Shown one piece after another: positions 1 to 6,102 of a DNA stretch of 64,000 nucleotides. The notes beneath the pieces were generated by a model, which saw nothing but the letters and a program-made list of their open reading frames with translations, had not been told where the DNA came from and did not search any database. Origin of the DNA: Sulfuriferula sp. AH1 (GTDB lineage Bacteria; Pseudomonadota; Gammaproteobacteria; Burkholderiales; Sulfuriferulaceae). Both the position numbers and the translations under genes were made by a program. Each line of letters starts with the position of its first letter. Position 1 is the stretch's first letter. The stretch covers positions 744,001-808,000 of the forward strand of contig NZ_CP021138.1 of the NCBI RefSeq assembly GCF_002162035.1, in the 5' to 3' direction.

Positions 1-55
1 CACCCACACTGACCCGCAAGGCGGCAGTGTGAGCGCGCCCAACGGAATAATGTAA
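1..55 (+). CDS. Phage baseplate assembly protein (gpV/Mu gp45-like), C-terminal end only
   Basis: Only the last 17 codons are inside the window, read in the frame starting at base 2 and ending at TAA 53-55. The tail reads THTDPQGGSVSAPNGIM, the kind of His/Gly/Pro-rich C-terminus typical of gpV/gp45 baseplate spike proteins. The stop overlaps the ATG of the next gene (TAATG), as expected inside a Mu-like tail operon. The family call rests on this short tail plus the following gp46-gp47-gp48 order. Confidence 0.6.
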   Translation, partial: THTDPQGGSVSAPNGIM

Positions 56-426
56 TGGATGCCTGGATCAATCCGTCCACGGGTGACTATGAACTGAGCA
101 ATGGTGCGGCTTTGCGCGACCCTGCAAATGGACTAGCCAATGCCGTCTACCTGCGCCTGATGACGCCGCTCGCCAGCTACTGGGCCGACACCACGCTGGG
201 CAGTCGTTTGCATGAGTTGCAGCGCGAGAAAGATGTGGCGCGTGTTGCGATTCTGGCTCAGCAATATTCAGAGCAGGCGCTGGCCCCGCTCAAGGCCGAT
301 GGGCGCGTGACGGACATAGCGGTAACTGTGGATCGCCCTGGCAATGGCTGGATGTATTTGTTCATACAGGTGACTGCCGCCAGTGGCGAGCAGTTGCCTT
401 TTACTTACCCCGTTAAAGTGATTTAA
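55..426 (+). CDS. Phage GP46-family baseplate/tail protein
   Basis: A 123-residue protein matching the Mu gp46 family in length, in its start (MDAWINPSTGDYEL) and in its central WADTTLGSRLHEL block. Mu gp46 is a baseplate component of the contractile tail, made between gp45 and gp47. The start codon overlaps the stop of the upstream gene and the stop lies 3 bases before the next ATG, so it is one link of a translationally coupled tail operon. The structural role is inferred from family and position; there is no catalytic motif to check. Confidence 0.82.
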   Translation: MDAWINPSTGDYELSNGAALRDPANGLANAVYLRLMTPLASYWADTTLGSRLHELQREKDVARVAILAQQYSEQALAPLKADGRVTDIAVTVDRPGNGWMYLFIQVTAASGEQLPFTYPVKVI

Positions 427-429
427 GAC

Positions 430-1500
430 ATGGCATTTTTAACGCTCGATTATCAGGCTGTGCGCGACGGTATATTGCGCGATATCGCTAATCAGCCGCG
501 CTCGGATGGCCAGGTGCCGAATGTGGCGCTGGATGGCGATTATGCTATCCGGGCGAATGCCACCGGCTCCGCCATCGAAGGGCTTTACCAGCATCAACAG
601 TGGATCGTGCGCCAGCTTTTCGCGGATACGGCTGACACGGACTACCTGGAGCGGTTTGGCGCGCGCTATAAAATCTATCGGCTGCAAGCCGTGGCAGCTA
701 CCGGCAGTATCGACTTCTCCGGCACGCCAGGTGCAGCCGTGCCCATTGGCACTGCATCCACGACGATAGATGGCGTTGCCTTTGTCACCACTGCGGCCAG
801 CGTGATCGGCGCCGGCGGTACGGTGAACATTGCCGCCCAGGCTTCGCTTGCCGGGGCGGCGGGAAACAAGCTTGCAGGCACGGCGCTGACGCTCACCGCT
901 GCGCCCCCCGGCGTGCTGTCACAGGCGGCGATCAATACCATGACCGGCGGTGCCGATGCGGAGACCAATGCCGCGCTGCTGGCGCGCATATTGTTCCGCC
1001 TGCAAAACCCGCCTTGCGGCGGTGCGGCCCATGACTATTACGCCTGGGCGATAGAGGTATCCGGCGTCAGCGCTGCCTATGTGTACTCCAACCGGCGCGG
1101 GCTGGGCACGACCGATGTAATCATCCTGACGAATGGCGGGCTTCCCAGTGCGGGCCTGGTGGCCAGCGTGCAAAGCCATATCGATGGCGTGCGCCCGGTG
1201 CAGGCGGATTTTCTGGTGTTCGCGCCAACGGCGGTAGCGGCCAACATCACTGCTACGCTGACCTTGGCGGCCGGGTATGTGCTGGCCGATGTTGCGGCGG
1301 CGATCAATACCGTGCTGGATGCCTATTTCGCCACGTTGAAACCCGGCGACACCTGCTACATCAACCGCATTCGCGCCATTATCTCGGATACGCCAGGCGT
1401 GCTTGATTTCAACCTCACCGCCCCGGCCGGGAATGTGGCCACGCTGGTGGACGCCACCCATACCGAGATTGCTGTTAAGGGCGTCGTGACTCTGACATGA
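430..1500 (+). CDS. Baseplate J / Mu gp47-like protein
   Basis: A 356-residue protein of the baseplate J (gp47) family, a wedge component of contractile phage tails that links baseplate to tail fibres. Family-like blocks are the N-terminal LDYQAVRDGILRDIANQ, the central NPPCGGAAHDYYAWAIEVSGV and a C-terminal domain with AINTVLDAYFATLKPGDT. Length is normal for the family. It sits between the gp46 and gp48 homologues exactly as in Mu. The stop overlaps the next start (ATGA), so the genes are probably translationally coupled. Confidence 0.9.
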   Translation: MAFLTLDYQAVRDGILRDIANQPRSDGQVPNVALDGDYAIRANATGSAIEGLYQHQQWIVRQLFADTADTDYLERFGARYKIYRLQAVAATGSIDFSGTPGAAVPIGTASTTIDGVAFVTTAASVIGAGGTVNIAAQASLAGAAGNKLAGTALTLTAAPPGVLSQAAINTMTGGADAETNAALLARILFRLQNPPCGGAAHDYYAWAIEVSGVSAAYVYSNRRGLGTTDVIILTNGGLPSAGLVASVQSHIDGVRPVQADFLVFAPTAVAANITATLTLAAGYVLADVAAAINTVLDAYFATLKPGDTCYINRIRAIISDTPGVLDFNLTAPAGNVATLVDATHTEIAVKGVVTLT

Positions 1501-2066
1501 ATCACGCCGACCTTCTAAAGCTGCTGCTGCCGCCGTCGAGCATCGACCCGAATGGGCTGGCGATATCGATCGAATTAGCCGCCGAAGGCAAGGCGCTCGA
1601 CACGGCCTATTACAGCGCCAACCAGCTGCTCGAGGAGGCAGACCCAAGCACCACGGTGATGATGCTTCCCGACTGGGAGCGCAACTACGGACTGCCCGAT
1701 GCCTGCGTGGCGGCCGCCGGGATCATCCAGTCAACTCAGGAGCGGCGCGCTGCACTGGTAGCCAAGGTGACTATGGTGGGCGGCCAGGATCCGGCGTTCT
1801 TCATCGGGCTGGCGGCCGATCTCGGCTACACAGTGAGCATCACCGAATGGCGGCCGCACACCACCGAGGACGATTCTGAGTACCCGGTAACCGACGAACC
1901 CTGGCGCTTCGTCTGGCAGGTCAATGCGCCGCTGAACACCATCCGCGAGCAGACCACCGAAGACGATACCGAAATGGCGCTTGAGGTTTGGGGAAACGAT
2001 CTTTTGGAATGCGTGATCAGCCGCTTCAAACCGGCGCATACGCATGTAATTTTCAGCTACGCATAA
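1497..2066 (+). CDS. Mu gp48/YmfQ-like tail protein (DUF2313)
   Basis: A 189-residue protein beginning MNHADLLKLLLPPSSIDPNG with a DWERNYGLPD motif, both characteristic of the YmfQ/DUF2313 family (Mu gp48). These proteins belong to the baseplate and precede the tail-fibre genes in Mu-like phages. The ATG overlaps the stop of the gp47 homologue by 4 bases. A good ribosome site for the following gene (aaggag) lies at its end, which marks the boundary between the baseplate block and the host-recognition block. Confidence 0.87.
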   Translation: MNHADLLKLLLPPSSIDPNGLAISIELAAEGKALDTAYYSANQLLEEADPSTTVMMLPDWERNYGLPDACVAAAGIIQSTQERRAALVAKVTMVGGQDPAFFIGLAADLGYTVSITEWRPHTTEDDSEYPVTDEPWRFVWQVNAPLNTIREQTTEDDTEMALEVWGNDLLECVISRFKPAHTHVIFSYA

Positions 2067-2080
2067 AGGAGAAAGACACC

Positions 2081-2380
2081 ATGCAGCGAGTCAAACGCAG
2101 TACCGCCATCGCCGTTTTACCGGCGGCTCCGGCTGGGGGCACACCGGGGTATTTTGCGGCCCCTAATCCGCAAGGCGGCGTGCCCGCCACGGTACCTGGG
2201 TACGAGTGGTACAACGGGGTGCAGGAAGAGCTTTGCAACGCGATTTTGGATTCCGGTCAGACCCTCGATCCTGATAATAACTCCCAGCTTAAGTACGCCA
2301 TTCAGGTGCACGACACCGCTGCGGTAAAAAGTTACCGGCTGGGCGTTTCCAACGGCGCGCTCGTCCTCATCGAACAATAA
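2081..2380 (+). CDS. Short tail-fibre-like protein
   Basis: 99 residues from the ATG at 2081, chosen over the upstream 1988 start because a strong aaggag site ends 9-10 bases before it and the longer reading would run inside gp48. The pattern (STAIAVLPA, then a Gly/Pro/Asn-rich stretch, then WYNGVQEELCNAIL and a QLKYAIQV block) is what is seen at the N-terminus of many phage tail fibre or collar proteins. It stops after this module, so it may anchor or replace the fibre stem with the DGR target protein as the tip. Function is inferred from position. Confidence 0.65.
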   Translation: MQRVKRSTAIAVLPAAPAGGTPGYFAAPNPQGGVPATVPGYEWYNGVQEELCNAILDSGQTLDPDNNSQLKYAIQVHDTAAVKSYRLGVSNGALVLIEQ

Positions 2381-2391
2381 GGAGGTTTTAC

Positions 2392-2718
2392 ATGTACGGA
2401 ATTCCGCGAATCCTGCAAACACGGGAAGACTTTGATCTTGCTGTCTCTCTGGCCCGGAGCGGAGAGGCAGACCGCCATGTTGTTGCTAATCAGCTGCATG
2501 GCTTGCTCGAGGCGGCTCAGCACTACGTCTTTGACCGAGTGCTTGCCGCTGGCGAGGCGCCGGATGGCGCCATGCCAGGCTACTGTGTTGTCGAGCCGAG
2601 CGATACGAATCCACAGCGCCAGCAGCTAAAAAGCATCATCGACAACGAGGCGCGGCTGTTTGCGCTTGGCTTCGCCCAGGCGGAAATTGAATCACTTATC
2701 ACTGAATTGGAGGCTTGA
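2392..2718 (+). CDS. Uncharacterised phage protein upstream of the DGR target
   Basis: A 108-residue acidic protein with a strong ribosome site (aaggaggt, ending 7 bases before ATG). It looks mostly helical, with no signal peptide, membrane segment or recognisable motif. It lies between the tail-fibre-like gene and the DGR target, and its stop TGA (2716-2718) sits just before the target's ATG at 2721, so the two are probably co-translated. A tail assembly or chaperone-like role would fit the place, but nothing in the sequence proves it. Confidence 0.55.
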   Translation: MYGIPRILQTREDFDLAVSLARSGEADRHVVANQLHGLLEAAQHYVFDRVLAAGEAPDGAMPGYCVVEPSDTNPQRQQLKSIIDNEARLFALGFAQAEIESLITELEA

Positions 2719-2720
2719 TC

Positions 2721-3770
2721 ATGGCTGTAGGCGACATCATTGCAATCCCGGCCATGTCGGCCGGTTATTTTCAGGTGCAGGGGCGGCTAGCCAAAACCAG
2801 CGGCGGCGATACCCTGGACATACCGGCCGGCATGCTGAACATCGGTGGCAACGGGTTTGGCTATATCCTCAGCGCCGCCACGGCCTGGAACCCCTATCTC
2901 GTTGCGAATAACGACGCGAGCTTTTCCATAATCACGCTCGGCGACGATATCTATGTCTATGCTGTCCAGCAGGCAAGCGGCGTGGCCAAACTGGTGGCCA
3001 GTAAAAATGCTACGGCGCCAACCGGATATAGCGCCAGCAATTCGCGCAAGATCGGCGGTTTCCACGTCGGCAGAACTCGGCCAATAGCCAATCGCTTCGA
3101 TGCCGCCTTCCTGCCAGCCATCGGTATCGTGCCCAACAGCGTCTGGGATCTCGCCACTCGCCCCAAGGCCGCCCCCGAGGGTATGGCCGAGTTCGTCCCA
3201 GGACGTTGGGGCAGCATTTACCTATTGTCGCCGATCTCAGGCGCATGGCCCAGCGTGGTCTTCGGCAGTCGCTACAACGTATCGCCAGTGCGATCGACGG
3301 GCGGCTATAACGAGCTGGATCTGCATCGTGGTGTGCATGCCGCCGGGATGCGCGAACCGACCTTTGAAGAATGGTTGATGATGGCAGACGGCGCACCGCA
3401 AGGGTTGGATGCTGCCAACGATACCGCGTGGAGCATGACGACCAACACCGGGCCATGCAACACGGGGTTCCTGCAGAAATCAGTGAGTTGCGCAAATTTC
3501 GTGGATTGTGTCGGAAATCTCTGGGAGCGCCTGAATCACCACTTTGACACCACCACTGGCGCCTATGCGTGGGATGCTACGGTGGTCAATACCGGGCAGG
3601 ACGCTGCTCAAGCGCGCGGCCAGGTGAACCACGTTGCCTGGCGCGACGCCGTCGCCGGTGGCAGTTGGGTTGAGGGTCTCCACGCGGGCGCTCGCACGCT
3701 CAGTTTGGGTGCCGCTGCCTGGGCTGCCGGTGGCAATATCGGCGTGCGCGGTGTCAGTGATTCCCTATGA
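2721..3770 (+). CDS. DGR target protein: variable C-type-lectin-fold phage receptor-binding protein (Mtd-like)
   Basis: 349 residues from ATG 2721 (ggagg at 2709-2713; the TTG at 2715 is a poorer start). The C-terminal half has the formylglycine-generating-enzyme/C-type lectin layout of DGR targets: MREPTFEEWLMMADG, NFVDCVGNLWERLN, GGSWVEGLHAGART and the closing NIGVRGVSD. The last 50 codons are the variable repeat (residues 298-347). Relative to the template, residues 328, 330, 332, 335 and 337 are Ser, Gly, Ala, Ala, Gly where the template encodes Asn, and 309, 311 and 320 also differ. In Bordetella phage BPP-1 the equivalent protein (Mtd) sits on the tail fibre tips and binds the host receptor; the position after the baseplate genes suggests the same role here. 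Confidence 0.88.
   Translation: MAVGDIIAIPAMSAGYFQVQGRLAKTSGGDTLDIPAGMLNIGGNGFGYILSAATAWNPYLVANNDASFSIITLGDDIYVYAVQQASGVAKLVASKNATAPTGYSASNSRKIGGFHVGRTRPIANRFDAAFLPAIGIVPNSVWDLATRPKAAPEGMAEFVPGRWGSIYLLSPISGAWPSVVFGSRYNVSPVRSTGGYNELDLHRGVHAAGMREPTFEEWLMMADGAPQGLDAANDTAWSMTTNTGPCNTGFLQKSVSCANFVDCVGNLWERLNHHFDTTTGAYAWDATVVNTGQDAAQARGQVNHVAWRDAVAGGSWVEGLHAGARTLSLGAAAWAAGGNIGVRGVSDSL
3613..3761 (+). repeat. DGR variable repeat (VR)
   Basis: 149 bp at the 3' end of the target gene, aligning without gaps to 4211-4359 (offset 598). There are 12 differences. Eleven fall at template adenines: VR 3651, 3703, 3708, 3709, 3714, 3723, 3729, 3730 are A to G, and 3678, 3715, 3724 are A to C. The exception is 3645 (template T, here G). 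The last 31 bp (3731-3761) are identical to the template although it has five adenines there, as expected for the initiation-of-mutagenic-homology (IMH) end. Confidence 0.95.
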
Positions 3771-4183
3771 GCATATCGCTTGATTTGCCTGGTCACGGCA
3801 GTGGCCGGGCGGCTGACTTGCCGAGGCTGAAGGTGCTGGAGCTGTGCGAGCAGCTGATTGTCGAGGCAATGCCTGTGCTCGATAAGATTCCGCGCTGCCA
3901 TCGCTACCGCTACGGTGCGCGGCTGGAATCGGCGTTGTTTGCACTGCCTGAACTGGTAGTGCAGGCAGCGAGCTCAGGCACCAAGACCAAGGTGTTTGCA
4001 TTAACAGACCATCTGGAAGTAACCAATGCCCTATTGCGCATTGGTGCGGAGCGCAAGCTGATCAGCCCGCGATTCGTGGGGCATATCATGAGCGCGCCTA
4101 CCGAAGTCTCGCCGCGAGGTGGACTACTGCGGCAGGTTGGTGCGATGGCAGCCTCCTGGCGCAAATCGATAAAAGGGCAGTAA
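3767..4183 (+). CDS. avd: DGR accessory variability determinant (Avd-like)
   Basis: 138 residues, predicted all-helical and basic, with the block IPRCHRYRYGARLESALFAL, which resembles the Avd/23S-intervening-protein four-helix bundle family (aromatic/Arg-rich start of helix 2, then an LE.AL pattern). Avd forms a pentamer that binds the reverse transcriptase and template RNA and is needed for mutagenic cDNA synthesis in Bordetella. The ATG overlaps the last codons of the target gene (stop at 3768-3770), and the template repeat starts 27 bases after its stop. Length (about 125-140) is right for Avd. Confidence 0.85.
   Translation: MSISLDLPGHGSGRAADLPRLKVLELCEQLIVEAMPVLDKIPRCHRYRYGARLESALFALPELVVQAASSGTKTKVFALTDHLEVTNALLRIGAERKLISPRFVGHIMSAPTEVSPRGGLLRQVGAMAASWRKSIKGQ
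3787..3810 (+). other. Candidate DGR target-recognition hairpin downstream of VR
   Basis: Arms 3787-3796 and 3801-3810 pair over 10 positions (eight Watson-Crick pairs and two G-T pairs) around a 4-base loop GGCA (3797-3800). Hairpin/cruciform elements a short distance after VR, with a GRNA-type loop, promote retrohoming in Bordetella and related DGRs. Here it lies 26 bp after VR, inside the start of avd. The G-T pairs weaken it as a DNA cruciform, so it remains a candidate. Confidence 0.5.
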
Positions 4184-4210
4184 TGCAACAAGGGATAAGG
4201 CGGGTTTCGA

Positions 4211-4359
4211 CGCGCGGCCAGGTGAACCACGTTGCCTGGCGCTACGCCATCGCCGGTGGCAGTTGGGTTGAGGGTATCCACGCGGGCGCTCGCACGCTCA
4301 ATTTGAATGCCAATGCCTGGAATGCCAATGGCAATATCGGCGTGCGCGGTGTCAGTGAT
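4211..4359 (+). repeat. DGR template repeat (TR)
   Basis: 149-bp non-coding donor copy of the VR, lying between avd and the reverse transcriptase gene. It carries 26 adenines; 11 are substituted in the VR. Six AAT codons in the target frame (4300-4335) form the hypermutable core, and AAT is the classic DGR design because A changes there avoid stop codons. The surrounding 4184-4523 gap (340 bases) holds no convincing gene: the open frame across it is a by-product of the template matching coding sequence. Confidence 0.95.
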
Positions 4360-4440
4360 GCAATAGCAGCAGAGCAATACTCAGATGCCCGGGCGGAATC
4401 TCGTGCACCCTGCATCCCCTATGGATCAGCCGCTTCATCC

Positions 4441-4462
4441 CAGCCAGGCAGTCGCCTGGCTG
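4441..4462 (+). ncRNA. Perfect hairpin in the spacer between TR and RT (candidate structured part of TR-RNA)
   Basis: Arms 4441-4449 and 4454-4462 are perfectly complementary (9 bp, GC-rich) with the loop AGTC at 4450-4453. It starts 82 bases after the end of TR. In the Bordetella DGR the RNA just downstream of TR (the Sp segment) is structured, binds RT-Avd and provides the priming site for cDNA. No U-run follows (the next bases are AT-rich with an A-run), so a terminator is unlikely. Confidence 0.5.
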
Positions 4463-4523
4463 AATATCAAAAAACGCCGTGCAGTCGCGATACCAAGCCG
4501 CTGCATGGCAACAACCTCCAAAT

Positions 4524-5537
4524 ATGAGTAAAAAACACGACCATCTAATCGAGCGGATTGCCGACTGGGATAACCTGCTGCTGGCCTACCAGAAAGCCCG
4601 CAGCGGCAAGCGAGATCGCGCTGAAGTGCAGGTGTTTTCCAGCGACCTTTGGCTGCACCTGGGGAATATCCAGCACCATCTGCTGCACGGAACCTACCGG
4701 ATGGGCGACTATCGTCGATTCGTTGTGTATGAGCCGAAGCGCCGGGAAATTCTGGCTGCGCCTTTCGCGGATAGGGTAATGCAGCATGCCATCCTGAATG
4801 TGATGCAGCCGATCTGGGATGCCTGCATGATCGAGGACACCTATGCATGTCGCCCCGGCAAGGGCACGCATGCCGGGGCTGACCGGTTGCAGCAGTGGCT
4901 ACGCGATATGGCGGCCAATCAGCCGTTGGCGGAGGTCTGGATTGCGAAGACGGATTTCAGCAAGTATTTCCAACGTATTCAGCATGCCGATCTAAAGCTG
5001 ATCTGCCGGCGCAAGATCATATGCGAGCGAACCCTGCAACTGCTGGATTCGATTATCGGCAGCACGCCCGGCGGTGTCGGCATCCCGGTTGGAAACCTAA
5101 CCAGCCAGTGGCTGGCCAACCTGCTAGGCAACGAGATCGACCAGTGGATCAAGCGTGAGTTGCGTGTGAAGCGCTATCTGCGCTATATGGATGATATGGT
5201 TGCCATCTTCTCCAGCCAGTCTGAGGCGCAGTGGTTCGTGCGGCAGATTGAAGATCGTGCTGGTCGATATGGGCTTACGTTTTCGCGGTGGAGCGTGCAC
5301 CGCGCAACGCAAGGTATTAATGCGCTTGGCTACCGTATCTGGCCAACTCATAAGTTGTTACGCCGCCGAGCGGTTGTGATGTTCAGGCGTGATATGCGGC
5401 ATCTGGTGCGCGGCAAGGAAGAGGGTTGGGCCAGTTCTGATCAGGTGATGGCTAGGGTTAAGGCATTCGTAGCCCATGCAAAACATGGGGATACATGGCG
5501 GCTTCGTAAAAAGCTATTTTCGTCTATTATTTTTTAA
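4524..5537 (+). CDS. DGR reverse transcriptase
   Basis: 337 residues from ATG 4524, chosen because the protein then begins MSKKHDHLIERIADWDNL, a usual DGR-RT start; no strong ribosome site is visible. It makes error-prone cDNA from TR RNA. Seen in order: an N-terminal LLLAYQKARSGK and RRFVVYEPKRREI block, motif A with Asp144 (AKTDFSKYF), the DGR-type motif 4 GIPVGNLTSQ (residues 186-195; group II introns usually have QG here) and the catalytic YMDD at 221-224. It lacks maturase or endonuclease domains, as DGR enzymes do. It is the last gene before the likely prophage end. Confidence 0.93.
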   Translation: MSKKHDHLIERIADWDNLLLAYQKARSGKRDRAEVQVFSSDLWLHLGNIQHHLLHGTYRMGDYRRFVVYEPKRREILAAPFADRVMQHAILNVMQPIWDACMIEDTYACRPGKGTHAGADRLQQWLRDMAANQPLAEVWIAKTDFSKYFQRIQHADLKLICRRKIICERTLQLLDSIIGSTPGGVGIPVGNLTSQWLANLLGNEIDQWIKRELRVKRYLRYMDDMVAIFSSQSEAQWFVRQIEDRAGRYGLTFSRWSVHRATQGINALGYRIWPTHKLLRRRAVVMFRRDMRHLVRGKEEGWASSDQVMARVKAFVAHAKHGDTWRLRKKLFSSIIF

Positions 5538-5543
5538 AATGTT

Positions 5544-5592
5544 TAGTGCCAAATAAATCGCAAATCAGTGCCAAATTGGCCGCGCCGTTACA
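5544..5592 (+). mobile_element. Candidate right terminus of the Mu-like prophage
   Basis: Read inward from 5592 (minus strand) the sequence begins TGTAACGG, and two 22-bp units at terminal positions 6-27 and 28-49 match at 13 of 22 bases, both containing ATTTGGCACT (plus-strand copies 5545-5554 and 5567-5576). Mu right ends begin with TG and carry two adjacent 22-bp MuA sites at these same positions. The left end and the 5-bp target duplication are outside the window, so the exact end is inferred. Confidence 0.6.
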
Positions 5593-5668
5593 AGCACGCG
5601 CAGTCGGCTTTGAGAATACTGACATCGGTGGTGTGACGCCGGATTTATTGGAAAGCTCCGGATGGAAA
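5593..5668 (+). pseudogene. Truncated 3' remnant of an unidentified gene next to the prophage end
   Basis: An open frame reads through the proposed prophage end and stops with TAA at 5666-5668, finishing in GFENTDIGGVTPDLLESSGWK. No start codon or ribosome site is nearby. It looks like the end of a host gene cut off by phage insertion, since Mu-like phages insert nearly at random. I do not recognise the protein. It may alternatively be meaningless open frame. Confidence 0.3.
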
Positions 5669-5701
5669 TAAAAAAGGCTTGCATCGCTGCAAGCCTTGTT
5701 T
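5668..5701 (-). terminator. Intrinsic terminator of tRNA-Lys
   Basis: A perfect 10-bp stem (5674-5683 with 5688-5697) and a TCGC loop. On the minus strand it is followed by a run of Ts (the A-run at 5668-5675 on plus), directly after the tRNA 3' end. A shorter T-run on the plus strand could let it also stop rightward phage transcripts. Confidence 0.85.
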
Positions 5702-5703
5702 TC

Positions 5704-5779
5704 TGGTGGGTCGGGCGGGATTCGAACCCGCGACAAACGGATTAAAAGTCCGCTGCTCTACCGACTGAGCTACCGACCC
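5704..5779 (-). tRNA. tRNA-Lys (TTT anticodon)
   Basis: 76 nt on the minus strand including an encoded CCA (5704-5706). The 7-bp acceptor stem is GGGTCGG with CCGACCC, the D arm has TAGCTCAGTCGGTAGAGC, the anticodon loop is CTTTTAA (anticodon TTT, reads AAA/AAG) and the T arm contains GGTTCGAATCC. It has its own promoter and terminator. It lies about 110 bp from the proposed prophage end, but no tRNA segment is duplicated at the phage side, so it is not evidently an attachment site. Confidence 0.97.
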
Positions 5780-5793
5780 GGTTGAGAGCCGCA

Positions 5794-5821
5794 ATTATAC
5801 TGGATTTCACAAATCCGTCAA
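5794..5821 (-). promoter_or_regulatory. Sigma-70 promoter of tRNA-Lys
   Basis: On the minus strand TTGACG (5816-5821), a 16-bp spacer, then a consensus TATAAT (5794-5799), about 15-20 bases upstream of the mature tRNA 5' end. The spacer region contains a perfect inverted repeat GGATTT-CAC-AAATCC (5802-5816). Confidence 0.85.
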
Positions 5822-5844
5822 GAAAGTAAATGCAAAAAAACGAA

Positions 5845-6102
5845 TCAGAATTTTATGAGGAGAAATTCTGGATGTAGCCGGGAGCCGTCCTCGACAAGGA
5901 CCGGGATGCTGATGGTGGTGCTGACTTCGCGGTGTGCGCGACCATGAACGTCGCTCTGAATGGCGTGATCAGGATGACATTTTTGCGCGATCAGGGCCGG
6001 CGGCTGGTCGATGATTTCGATGGCGATATAACGATCGTTTTTCCAGATGAAATTCAGTCCGATTATTTCGTGAAGTTCGTCGAGACTGATCGGCGGTTTC
6101 AT
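5845..6102 (-). CDS. Conserved small protein of unknown function
   Basis: 85 residues, cytoplasmic (no signal or membrane segment), beginning MKPPISLDELHEIIG. Its ATG shares one base with the stop of the upstream amidotransferase gene (TAATG), so it is almost certainly co-translated. I recognise no domain. A regulator or partner of the amidotransferase is possible but is pure inference from coupling. The tRNA-Lys promoter follows at once, so it ends the leftward operon. Confidence 0.6.
   Translation of the reverse strand: MKPPISLDELHEIIGLNFIWKNDRYIAIEIIDQPPALIAQKCHPDHAIQSDVHGRAHREVSTTISIPVLVEDGSRLHPEFLLIKF

Noticed and set aside
4183-4527. 114-codon open frame over the DGR template repeat
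   Set aside because: Its only recognisable part is the TR itself, open because it copies coding sequence; the rest is low-quality sequence and no ribosome site is present.
5704-5779. tRNA-Lys as the prophage attachment site
   Set aside because: The phage is Mu-like (transposition, not site-specific integration) and no tRNA fragment is duplicated at the phage end.
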